Origin: Methyloversatilis sp. RAC08
GTDB taxonomy: Bacteria; Pseudomonadota; Gammaproteobacteria; Burkholderiales; Rhodocyclaceae
Length of the DNA stretch: 64,000 nt
Direction: 5' to 3'
NCBI RefSeq assembly: GCF_001713355.1
Contig: NZ_CP016448.1
Coordinates: forward strand, 1,984,001-2,048,000
Shown here one piece after another: positions 42,351-49,551 of this stretch. Numbering within the stretch: position 1 is the stretch's first letter; each line of letters begins with the position of its first letter. The notes beneath the pieces are model-generated. The model ran no database searches and was not told the origin of the DNA. It saw only the letters and a program-made list of their open reading frames with translations. Made by a program: the position numbers and the translations under genes.

Positions 42351-42720
42351 TGTGGGAGCTTCCGCTGTGGGCGCGGCGATGCACGGTTGGCCCTGCATGG
42401 CCAACCGGCTCCGCGGGCGGCGAGCAGTGCTCGCCGAAACCCCCGCTCCGCCCTTGTGGGTGCGGCGGCCCCGCCGCGATGCGCACTTCGCGCTGCGATG
42501 GTCGTTGCACCGATCGCGACGGGGCCGTCGCTCCCAGAGGCGCTGCGCTTGAGGGCTTGCTGTGGTCTCCGAGGGTGCTGCCCTTGTGGGAGCGGCGGCC
42601 TCGCCGCGATGCGCACTTCGCGCTGCGATGGTCACTGAACCGATCGCGACGGGGCCGTCGCTCCCACATCCCTGCGCTGAGGTTTCGCTGTGGCCGTTGG
42701 TGGCGCCTCCCACAGGTCCC
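42351..42720. repeat. Cluster of REP-like palindromic elements
   Basis: Two near-identical complete elements in the same orientation, at about 42455-42536 and 42585-42668. Each starts TGTGGG(A/T)GCGGCGGCC and ends GGGGCCGTCGCTCCCA, with a shared middle GCGCACTTCGCGCTGCGATGG. Partial arms occur at 42351 (TGTGGGAGCT) and about 42710. The arms are less symmetrical than at 3.8 or 55 kb. The cluster fills the gap between the ligase and cytochrome c peroxidase genes, which end toward it. Confidence 0.85.
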
Positions 42721-42751
42721 CCGCTTCCACAGGGGGCCTGTGTCTCCGCGC

Positions 42752-43750
42752 TCAGTTCTTCGAGAACGGCGTCGGACGCGGCGTGCTGTCGGCGGATGGC
42801 GGCAGAATGGGCAGCGTGAAGCTGGGTTGGTCACCGGTCAGCGTCTTCAGAAAGGCGACGATGCGCGCGTTTTCGTCCGGCGAGAATTTCCGGCCCAGTT
42901 GCAGCCGGCCCATGATGGTGACCGATTCGGCCAGCGTATTGGCCGCACCGTCGTGGAAGTAGGGGTAGGTCAGTTCCACGTTGCGCAGCGTCGGCACCTT
43001 GAAGTTGAAACGGTCGATGTCCTGGCCGGTCACCGCCGAACGCCCCTCGGCCGAACTCGTGGATTTGTACGGCTCGACCAGCCCCATCTTCTGGAACGTC
43101 GCGCCACCGACCGCCTCACCGTTGTGGCAGGCAATGCAGCCGCTGTCCTTGAACAGCTCGTAGCCGGCAAGCTCCTGCGCGGTGAGCGCGTCGTCCCGGC
43201 CGAGCAGCCACTGGTCGAAGCGCGAGTTCGGCGTCACCAGCGTCTTTTCGAATTCGGCGATCGCCAGTGTCACCTGGTCGATGTCGATCTTCTCCTTGCC
43301 GAACACCTGGCGGAATTCGCGCACATAGCCCGGAATGGTGCCCAGTACGCTGATGGCCAGCGTGTGCGAGAACGCCATTTCACCCGGGTTGGCGATCGGC
43401 CCGCCCGCCTGTTCCTTCAGATCGGCCGCACGGCCGTCCCAGAACTGCGCGACGTTCAGGCTCGAATTGAGCACCGTCGGTGCATTGATCGGCCCTTGCT
43501 GCCACTTGTCGCCGATCGAGGTCGGAATGTTGTCGGTGCCGCCCATCGACAGGTTGTGACAGGAATTGCAGGAGATGAAGCCGGACTTGGACAGACGCGG
43601 GTCGAAGTAGAGCTTCTTGCCCAGTTCGACCATGCCCAGATTGATGTTCTGCGGCGGACGGATGGGCTTGATGGGCTCCTCCCTGAAGGCCTGGCTGACC
43701 GCCAAACCCGACACCGCGGCGATCGCCGCGGCCAGAAGAATGCGTTTCAT
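42752..43750 (-). CDS. Diheme cytochrome c peroxidase
   Basis: A 332-residue periplasmic protein of the CcpA/MauG family that reduces H2O2 with electrons from small c-cytochromes. A signal peptide spans about 1-21. Haem sites are CNSCH (61-65, peroxidatic) and CIACH (205-209, electron transfer). FDPRLSKSG and the conserved PTLRNVELTYPYFHDGA are present. A palindrome and an FNR-like box lie upstream. Confidence 0.94.
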   Translation of the reverse strand: MKRILLAAAIAAVSGLAVSQAFREEPIKPIRPPQNINLGMVELGKKLYFDPRLSKSGFISCNSCHNLSMGGTDNIPTSIGDKWQQGPINAPTVLNSSLNVAQFWDGRAADLKEQAGGPIANPGEMAFSHTLAISVLGTIPGYVREFRQVFGKEKIDIDQVTLAIAEFEKTLVTPNSRFDQWLLGRDDALTAQELAGYELFKDSGCIACHNGEAVGGATFQKMGLVEPYKSTSSAEGRSAVTGQDIDRFNFKVPTLRNVELTYPYFHDGAANTLAESVTIMGRLQLGRKFSPDENARIVAFLKTLTGDQPSFTLPILPPSADSTPRPTPFSKN

Positions 43751-43792
43751 GCTGGGTACTCCCCTGTAAATGACTGACTACAGTGTGGCCAA

Positions 43793-43823
43793 TCTGGACT
43801 CAGTCCAGACTGATCGAGGTCAA
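43793..43823 (-). promoter_or_regulatory. Palindrome and FNR-like box upstream of cytochrome c peroxidase
   Basis: A perfect dyad, TCTGGACT-C-AGTCCAGA (43793-43809), lies 43 bp from the start. Adjacent, reading leftward, TTGACCTCGATCAG (43823-43810) matches the FNR/Anr consensus TTGAT-N4-ATCAA in 8 of 10 positions. Oxygen-responsive control is common for this peroxidase family. Confidence 0.5.
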
Positions 43824-43844
43824 CGATGCTTTCGGTTAGCGCAG

Positions 43845-44762
43845 TCACGCTGATGTGGCGAGAAAGGCCATCAGCGCAGCGCGCGCCTGTGGCAGTGCCG
43901 CGCTCAGGTCATGTTCGGCATCGAGGGCAATCAGCGGCGTACCGGGCCGCGCGGCCACCAGTCGGTGCGCTTCGGTGATCGGCACGGTGCTGTCGCGCAG
44001 ACCGTGCGCCAGCAGCACCGGGCAGCGGACTTTCGGCAATGTGGCCAGCGGCGCGATGTCGTCGAAGCGCGCGCCGATCACTCGCTGCACCTGGCGCGTG
44101 ATCAGCGCACCGAACGGTCGCCACGGGATGCCCATCGCCGAGAGATAGCGCCGCATCATGTCCTGCGGGTGCGCGAAGGCGGACAGGCTGATGACCGCCT
44201 GCGCACGCGGGCGGCGGCTGGCTTCCAGCAGCACGGCGGCGGCGCCGACCGAATGGCCGATCAGCGACAGCCGCGCCGCATCGACGTCGCAGCGCGCGCC
44301 GAGCCAGTCCAGTCCGGTGGCCACATCGTCGGCGAAGCGCGGCAGCGACATGAAGTCAATGTCATCGCTGTCGCCGTGCCCGCGTGCATCAAGCAGCAGC
44401 ACGGCATGGCCGGCCTCGTGCAACGGGCGTGCGAGCGGCAGCATCATCGACGCATTGGCGCCCCAGCCGTGCATCACCAGTGCGGCCGGTGCGCGCGCTC
44501 CGGTGCCGGCCGGAACGAACCAGCCGTGCAGGCGCCGGCCATCGCAGGCCGTCAGCCATACGGTGACCGCCGGCAGTCCGCAGTCCGCCGGCGTGGTCCC
44601 ATGCGGCTCGCGGGTCGCCGCGAAGCGTCGCAGCAGCCAGCGTCTGAACGGCGACGCGTGGATGTCGACACGCTTCGCGACATGCGACGCTGTCGGTGGC
44701 TCCGGCGCGATTCCATTCCGGCAGGTGGCTCTGATCAAGGCAAACACAGGGTCTTGGGTCAT
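43845..44762 (-). CDS. Alpha/beta hydrolase
   Basis: A 305-residue hydrolase. The oxyanion region is VMHGWGANA, the nucleophile elbow GHSVG (Ser near 170), the acid probably D in AHGLRDSTVP and the histidine in DAEHDLSAALP. The N-terminal segment FRRWLLRRFA may be membrane-associated. It is a serine esterase or peptidase of unknown substrate, similar to dienelactone-hydrolase/BAAT-like enzymes. It stands alone. Confidence 0.88.
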   Translation of the reverse strand: MTQDPVFALIRATCRNGIAPEPPTASHVAKRVDIHASPFRRWLLRRFAATREPHGTTPADCGLPAVTVWLTACDGRRLHGWFVPAGTGARAPAALVMHGWGANASMMLPLARPLHEAGHAVLLLDARGHGDSDDIDFMSLPRFADDVATGLDWLGARCDVDAARLSLIGHSVGAAAVLLEASRRPRAQAVISLSAFAHPQDMMRRYLSAMGIPWRPFGALITRQVQRVIGARFDDIAPLATLPKVRCPVLLAHGLRDSTVPITEAHRLVAARPGTPLIALDAEHDLSAALPQARAALMAFLATSA

Positions 44763-45145
44763 GGGCTGGACAAGCGATCGAGAAAATGTCGGCGGACTGC
44801 GCGCAAGGATCGGTCCGCTGAATCCGTCCCGGCACCGTTGCCGCCGCCGGGCACGTTTCCCCTATCAAGATGCGTGCCGTGCGCGACGGCTCGTTCTTGC
44901 TGCGCAAAAGACGCATCCATTCATGGACTTGGGGCTGCGCCCGCCGACTGCATGCGTCCTGCCGCGCTGCCAGACGACTGCCCAAGATGGCAGCACCACT
45001 GCCAAAGTCAGTGCGTCCGCCCGGCCAGCTTGCCGCGCCCAGCGCTCATGCAACTGATTTGAATGGCTTTTCCCCCTCCTGCCGCATCTGGCACGGCACT
45101 TGATAGGACAGTGCACACACTCCTTCTCGCCCTGCCGAACCCATC
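44763..45145. other. Intergenic region upstream of the MBL-fold gene
   Basis: 383 bp between divergent genes. The only clear signal is the sigma-54-type element at 45089-45104. No protein-like small ORF was seen. Confidence 0.6.
45089..45104 (+). promoter_or_regulatory. Sigma-54-like promoter of the MBL/DsrE genes
   Basis: TGGCACGGCACTTGAT: a consensus -24 TGGCACG, four bases, then TTGAT at -12 (consensus TTGCW, so the C is replaced by A). It is the same form as the element at 51024. Predicted start near 45115, about 30 nt before the GTG. Confidence 0.5.
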
Positions 45146-45826
45146 GTGTATTTCCATCCGATAGAAGAACCCGATTCCGGACAGATCGGCTACCTGCTCG
45201 CCGATGGCGACACGCAGGACGCCGTCATCATCGATCCGCCGCCGCGCAGCACCGAACTGCTGCTTGCGTTGCTGGCCGAGCGCCGCCTGCGCTTGAGTCA
45301 CGTGCTGCGCACCCATGTCCATGCCCGCCAGCCGCTGAACTGCAGCGCGCTGAGCGAGCTGACCGGCGCCATGCTGGTGATCGCCGACGGTGTTGGCATC
45401 AATGCCGCCTGCCCGGCGAAGGTCGAGCGCGCGGTGCACGGCAGCACGCTGGTGTTCGGCCAGGAGGTGCTGCGCGTGCTGGCCACGCCCGGCCACACCG
45501 CGCACTGCGTGAGCTATCTGTGGCGTGATCGCCTGTTCTGCGGCGATGCCTTCGATCTGGGCAGTTGCGCCGATGGCGACGATGACGCCGATGCCGGCCT
45601 GCTGTACGACAGCCTGACCTGCCGCCTTTTCATGCTGCCGGAACAGACCCTGGTGTTTCCGGCCCATCCGCTGCGCGGCCGCCGCGTGGCCACGCTGGGC
45701 GAACTGCGCCTGCGCAGCGCACCGCTGCTCGCCGGCAGTCGCGACGCCTTCATCACCGACATGACATCCAGACGCGCCGCACATCTGCGGCACGCTCGTC
45801 CTTCGCCGACGGCGAAGCGGCGCTGA
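45146..45826 (+). CDS. MBL-fold protein with degenerate metal site (persulfide dioxygenase-like)
   Basis: A 226-residue metallo-beta-lactamase-fold protein similar in outline to ETHE1-type persulfide dioxygenases. The metal motif HxHxDH is degraded to H57-V-H59-A-R61-Q62. TPGHTAHCVSY (H117) and the D134-containing CGDAFDLGSC remain, and FPAHP stands where a metal histidine is expected. It may bind one metal or none, or have become a regulator. GTG start. A DsrE-like gene follows, and a sigma-54-like promoter precedes. Confidence 0.8.
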   Translation: MYFHPIEEPDSGQIGYLLADGDTQDAVIIDPPPRSTELLLALLAERRLRLSHVLRTHVHARQPLNCSALSELTGAMLVIADGVGINAACPAKVERAVHGSTLVFGQEVLRVLATPGHTAHCVSYLWRDRLFCGDAFDLGSCADGDDDADAGLLYDSLTCRLFMLPEQTLVFPAHPLRGRRVATLGELRLRSAPLLAGSRDAFITDMTSRRAAHLRHARPSPTAKRR

Positions 45827-45865
45827 CGCCCCACCCCTTCCAGTCACAACCCCGGAGACCTACCC

Positions 45866-46282
45866 ATGAAGAAAGCACTCGCCACTCTCGCACTCGCCAC
45901 CCTGTCGACCGTCGCACTGGCCGACAAGCAGGCCGTCACCGTCATCCTCAGTGCCGAAAGCGGCATGACCCAGGGCATGGCCCTGGTGCTGGCCAACCAG
46001 ATGCAGGAACAGGGCGGACAGGTCGACATCCTGCTGTGCGACAAGGCGGGCGACCTCGCGCTGAAGGGCGCCGGCGGCACGCCGCTCAAGCCCAAGGACG
46101 TCACGCCCGCGCAACTGCTGGATGCAGCCATGAAGAAGGGCGCCACCGCGTCGGTGTGCGCGATCTATCTGCCGAACACCGGCCACAAGCCGGACATGCT
46201 GAAGGACGGCATCGCACCGGCCAAGCCGGATGCCATGGGTCGTGCGCTGATGGAGCCGAACCGCAAGGTCGTGGCGTTCTGA
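45866..46282 (+). CDS. Periplasmic DsrE-like protein
   Basis: A 138-residue protein with a Sec signal (1-19, ending LALA). The mature part resembles the DsrE/F fold: AVTVILSAESGMTQGMALVL, VDILLCDKAGDLAL (a conserved Cys) and ASVCAIYLPNTG (a second Cys). DsrE-like proteins carry or transfer persulfide sulfur. Export to the periplasm and linkage to the MBL gene 39 bp upstream suggest handling of sulfane sulfur outside the cytoplasm. That function is inferred. Confidence 0.78.
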   Translation: MKKALATLALATLSTVALADKQAVTVILSAESGMTQGMALVLANQMQEQGGQVDILLCDKAGDLALKGAGGTPLKPKDVTPAQLLDAAMKKGATASVCAIYLPNTGHKPDMLKDGIAPAKPDAMGRALMEPNRKVVAF

Positions 46283-46453
46283 TTTTCGCGGTGGGCGGGC
46301 GGGCGCCTGTCGCCCGCCCGCACTGATACCTTGTCCTCTTCGGCGTCGGCCGTCGCGGATCTGCATCTGCGTGTCCGACAGCCAGCCTCACGCACTCGCC
46401 GCCATCCACGCGGTCTTCCACCTGTGGCGTGCCTGCCGCAAGCGAGGTGTGAA

Positions 46454-46642
46454 ATGACCATTCCAATTGATGTTCTCGAGGCCGAAGTCCTGAGCCTCCC
46501 TGAAGCAGAACGCGTCAAGCTCATCGACCGGCTCAACTCGAGCCTGGAGAAAGACCCCGAGTGGGCGACCGCCTGGTCGAAAGAGGCCGATTGTCGGGAG
46601 GCTCGCATCGCCAGCGGCGAAGCGGCACAAGTGCGCGGCTAG
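46454..46642 (+). CDS. Addiction-module protein (antitoxin-like, no toxin found)
   Basis: A 62-residue acidic protein resembling TIGR02574 addiction-module antitoxins: LEAEVLSLPEAERVKLIDRL followed by a short helical tail, EWATAWSKEADCREARIASG. These usually precede a RelE/ParE toxin. No such gene follows in the next 80 bp before the HNH gene. It may be an orphan antitoxin or act in trans. Confidence 0.78.
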   Translation: MTIPIDVLEAEVLSLPEAERVKLIDRLNSSLEKDPEWATAWSKEADCREARIASGEAAQVRG

Positions 46643-46724
46643 GACGTAGTGGCGCGTATCCGCTTACGGCGTCTGCCCCGGAAGACAGTGTAGCGAGCGG
46701 CGATCTGAACGCTTCGTTGTACCG

Positions 46725-47615
46725 ATGACCGGCGCGTTAGCTACACTCATTGCCACGTCATCAGTCCCCGGGGAGCCGGCAGCAGCAGCTTCGGTTGCAC
46801 TGCCTGAAATCGTCATGCGTGAAGGCCGTTGGACAAGAGATCAACTGAAGCTTGCCTTTCATTTGTATTGCCAGCTTCCATTCGGAAAGCTGCATTCGCG
46901 CAATAACGAGGTCATGCAGTTGGCCAGCCAGATCGGCAGAACGCCGTCAGCCGTGGCCATGAAGCTTGTGAACTTCGCCAGCCTTGATCCGGCGATCACG
47001 AGTACGGGCCGAAAGGGCCTTGATGGCGCGTCTGCGCTCGACCGCGAGATCTGGGCGGATTTCCATGCTGACTGGGAAAGTCTGGCACTTGAGTGCGAGC
47101 GACTGCGCAAGCAATTCGTGGCGGATGCTGCGGTCGACCCGATGGAAGAGGAGGCGCTACAGGGCTTCGAGATTCCGGACGATTTCACCGGCGAATCCCG
47201 CCGCGTCCTGACCGAACAGCGCATCAAGCAGAACTTCTTCCGCCGCGCTGTGCTGGCCAGTTATCGCGGTCGATGTTGCATGTCCGGGGTTTCCGAACCG
47301 CGGCTGCTCATTGCAAGCCATATCGTGCCGTGGAAGGCGGACAAGGCAAACCGGCTCAATCCGGGCAACGGGCTGTGTCTTTCCGCCATTCATGATCGTG
47401 CTTTCGACCAAGGGCTCATTTCGCTGAGCGACGACTGGAAAGTCCTGCTGTCGGACAAGCTGCGCCGATCCGATGAGCCCTTCGTCGAGTCCGTCTTCAA
47501 ACCGCTCGAAGGCCGCACGATCGAGCTACCGCATCGCTTTGTGCCTGAGGCCGCCTTTCTTCGAAGGCACCGCAGCGAGGTATTTCTCGACAACCGCTGG
47601 GCAGGTTTCGCATGA
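46725..47615 (+). CDS. HNH endonuclease
   Basis: A 296-residue protein. The C-terminal HNH domain (about 175-260) is LIASHIVPWKADKANRLNPG, then NGLCLSAIHDRAFDQGLI, with H199, N215 and H223 as likely ligand or catalytic residues. An N-terminal helical domain (WTRDQLKLAFHLYCQLPFGK) is found in restriction-like HNH proteins. It is probably a DNA endonuclease of a restriction or anti-phage system. Its stop overlaps the next ATG (ATGA), so the small downstream protein is a candidate partner. The start may be at 46725 or an internal GTG/ATG. Confidence 0.85.
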   Translation: MTGALATLIATSSVPGEPAAAASVALPEIVMREGRWTRDQLKLAFHLYCQLPFGKLHSRNNEVMQLASQIGRTPSAVAMKLVNFASLDPAITSTGRKGLDGASALDREIWADFHADWESLALECERLRKQFVADAAVDPMEEEALQGFEIPDDFTGESRRVLTEQRIKQNFFRRAVLASYRGRCCMSGVSEPRLLIASHIVPWKADKANRLNPGNGLCLSAIHDRAFDQGLISLSDDWKVLLSDKLRRSDEPFVESVFKPLEGRTIELPHRFVPEAAFLRRHRSEVFLDNRWAGFA

Positions 47616-47974
47616 ATGAGTACAGCATTTTCGACTACCTCTACCGCGATGCAGGCAACTACAAATCGTGGCGCAGCCTGTTGCTCGAAGGATGCGCGAC
47701 TTCAGCCGACATCGAGGCAGTCAAGGCAAGCCTTGACCGTGGTGAGTTCTTCATCGCCGAACAGCTCGGAATTCCGGCCGCGTATGCGAAGCCGGAGGAA
47801 GGCAAGAGCACGCCGACCGAGGATGACCACGTCTGGCATGAGTTTTCCGAACTGAGACCTGCACAGGCAGACGAGTTAGCTGGCGAGCCGTGGGGAGCGG
47901 TCGCTGAACTCGTGATGCGGTTCAGGTCGGTGACGCGATGGGATGAGCGGCTGTCGCCTCATTGGGATTTGTGA
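47612..47974 (+). CDS. Hypothetical protein translationally coupled to the HNH endonuclease
   Basis: A 120-residue acidic soluble protein of no family I recognise (begins NEYSIFDYLYRDAGNYKSW; ends WDERLSPHWDL, rich in Trp, Glu and Asp). Its ATG overlaps the HNH stop by four bases. Possible roles include an immunity or modulator protein for the nuclease, which is speculation from context. Confidence 0.75.
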   Translation: MNEYSIFDYLYRDAGNYKSWRSLLLEGCATSADIEAVKASLDRGEFFIAEQLGIPAAYAKPEEGKSTPTEDDHVWHEFSELRPAQADELAGEPWGAVAELVMRFRSVTRWDERLSPHWDL

Positions 47975-47982
47975 GGTCATCC

Positions 47983-48024
47983 GCGCAAGCGCTGAGCGGG
48001 AGGACGACTGCTCAGCGCTTGCGC
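47983..48024. terminator. Strong bidirectional hairpin between convergent genes
   Basis: A perfect 15-bp inverted repeat, GCGCAAGCGCTGAGC / GCTCAGCGCTTGCGC, around a 12-nt loop. It sits between the 3' ends of the HNH-linked gene and brnA. There is no T run, so it may act as a factor-dependent terminator or RNA stabiliser. Confidence 0.65.
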
Positions 48025-48045
48025 AATCTCATCCTCAGCGCTCCA

Positions 48046-48351
48046 TCAGTCCTTTCGCTCGCCGGGGTGCGTTTTCAGCCAATCGCGGAGCGCACTGTTG
48101 ATACGCGTCTGCCAGCCCACTCCGCCATCCTTGAATGCCTCAAGAATGTCCGCATCCAGGCGAATGTTGACGTGCGCCTTCGGCTGGAGCGTTACGGGTC
48201 GTCCTCGCTTGGGCTTCAGCATTTCTTCAGCCACGTCTTCGCCCATCAACTCGGGCAGCACGCTTTTCGCGGGCCGCGCTTTCGCGAACCATTCCTCGGT
48301 GGCCTCGGGTGCATCGGCGTCCAGGCATTCAGGGTTGGGTTTGCGCTTCAT
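48046..48351 (-). CDS. brnA: BrnA family antitoxin
   Basis: A 101-residue ribbon-helix-helix antitoxin. The C-terminal domain HVNIRLDADILEAFKDGGVG, then WQTRINSALRDWLKTH, is characteristic of BrnA. It neutralises BrnT and represses the operon. Its start lies 23 bp inside the end of brnT, the usual toxin-first order of this system. Confidence 0.92.
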   Translation of the reverse strand: MKRKPNPECLDADAPEATEEWFAKARPAKSVLPELMGEDVAEEMLKPKRGRPVTLQPKAHVNIRLDADILEAFKDGGVGWQTRINSALRDWLKTHPGERKD

Positions 48352-48604
48352 AACGAGTCCTTTCGCGTTTGTTGGCCCGGCGCAGGCTGATCACGTGCAG
48401 TGCGCCCTCGCGTGGTGTGAATACCAGCATGCACAAGTGCTCATCGATGAAGCCCAGCGCCTGAAAACGCCGCTCCGGGTAAGCTTGCCGAGTGTCCTCG
48501 ACGATGAGGGCGACGCTCCAGTCGAACTGTTGGGCAAGCGCGAATGGCATGCCGCGCTCTTGATCATTACGCTCACTTTTGGCAGGGTCGTAGGTCAGTC
48601 GCAC
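48329..48604 (-). CDS. brnT: BrnT family toxin ribonuclease
   Basis: A 91-residue RelE-like RNase toxin. Conserved pieces are YDPAKSERNDQERGMPFALA, the catalytic region PERRFQALGFIDEHLCMLVF and ISLRRANKRERTRYE. It inhibits translation until bound by BrnA. GTG start at 48604. The promoter's -10 lies only 6 bp before this codon, so the mRNA may be leaderless. Confidence 0.92.
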   Translation of the reverse strand: MRLTYDPAKSERNDQERGMPFALAQQFDWSVALIVEDTRQAYPERRFQALGFIDEHLCMLVFTPREGALHVISLRRANKRERTRYEAQTQP

Positions 48605-48638
48605 CGATTTATTGTATCCACAAAAATCGGATTGTCCA
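48604..48638 (-). promoter_or_regulatory. brnTA promoter with inverted-repeat operator
   Basis: Reading leftward: TGGACA (-35, 48638-48633), 16 bp, TACAAT (-10, 48616-48611). An inverted repeat CCGATTT / AAATCGG (48604-48610 and 48624-48630) brackets the -10, a likely BrnA operator. Confidence 0.7.
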
Positions 48639-48692
48639 CTGGGCCTTCGCCCGCCTCGCGACCACTGCCGCGATCGACTTAGGTTCCCGGCT

Positions 48693-49316
48693 TCAGGCCG
48701 CGGTCGCGCCGTCGTCCCCGATCAGCAGCCGCGTATCCGACAGCCACGCATGCGGTGGCACTTCGAGATTGGTGGGCGCTGGCTGGTTGCGGAACACGCG
48801 TCCTGCGAGGTCGAAGGTCGAGCCGTGGCAGGGGCACAGGAAGCCGCCCGGCCAGTCGTCGCCCAGACCGGAACTGCTGCCGGTGTCGATCTTTTCGGTC
48901 GGCGAGCAGCCGAGGTGGGTGCAGATGCCGATCACCACCAGATAGTCGGCGCGGCGCGCGCGCTCGCGATTGGCGGCATAGCCGGGCTGCTGTGCTTCGG
49001 CCGATGTGGCGTCGGCCAGACGTGCTTCGTGCCGCTCGAGCGCGGCCAGCATTTCGGGCGTCCGGTGCAGCACCCAGACCGGCTTGCCGCGCCATTCGAC
49101 GGTCATCATGCTGCCCGGCGCCAGCTTGCTCACGTCGGCTTCGACCGGCGCGCCGGCGGCACGCGCCCGATCGGACGGCGCGAAGCTGGACAGGAAGGGG
49201 ACGGCGGTCGCCGCGACGGCAATTGCGCCGACGCCGGTGGTGGCGATCAGCAGGCGGCGGCGGTCGGCGCACATCGCGTGCGGAAGGAGGGCGGGCAGTT
49301 CGGTCGTGTGGGTCAT
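48693..49316 (-). CDS. Rieske iron-sulfur protein (orphan, bc1-type)
   Basis: A 207-residue protein with a single N-terminal membrane anchor and Tat-like ADRRRLLIATTG (17-28). The [2Fe-2S] ligands are C132, H134 (CTHLGC) and C161, H164 (CPCHGS), with disulfide cysteines C137 and C163. It resembles the ubiquinol-cytochrome c reductase Rieske subunit, but no cytochrome b or c1 gene is nearby. A sigma-54-type promoter lies upstream. It may serve a separate quinol or sulfur-linked electron path. Confidence 0.9.
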   Translation of the reverse strand: MTHTTELPALLPHAMCADRRRLLIATTGVGAIAVAATAVPFLSSFAPSDRARAAGAPVEADVSKLAPGSMMTVEWRGKPVWVLHRTPEMLAALERHEARLADATSAEAQQPGYAANRERARRADYLVVIGICTHLGCSPTEKIDTGSSSGLGDDWPGGFLCPCHGSTFDLAGRVFRNQPAPTNLEVPPHAWLSDTRLLIGDDGATAA

Positions 49317-49409
49317 GGCACGGGCTCCGGTGAAGCATGCGGAAAAGGACGAAGCCGGCGACCCGGGTCACTGCCTGCCCCCGGTTGCCGGTTTCTGTCA
49401 CTGGACATT

Positions 49410-49425
49410 CGCAATCCGCGTGCCA
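49410..49425 (-). promoter_or_regulatory. Sigma-54-type promoter of the Rieske gene
   Basis: On the reverse strand, TGGCACGCGGATTGCG: GG and GC separated by ten bases, matching TGGCACR-N4-TTGCW except the last base. Predicted leader about 85 nt. Confidence 0.55.
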
Positions 49426-49551
49426 CTCGGCACTTTCACCGCAGCGCGCCGTTTGCGGTCGATGCATGTGCCAGCCGGAACTGCCGCGCTGCCAGCGCAG
49501 TCAGGGCTGCCTGCCAGCGATGGCGCAGTCGCACCGCTCGCAGCGCCGGTT

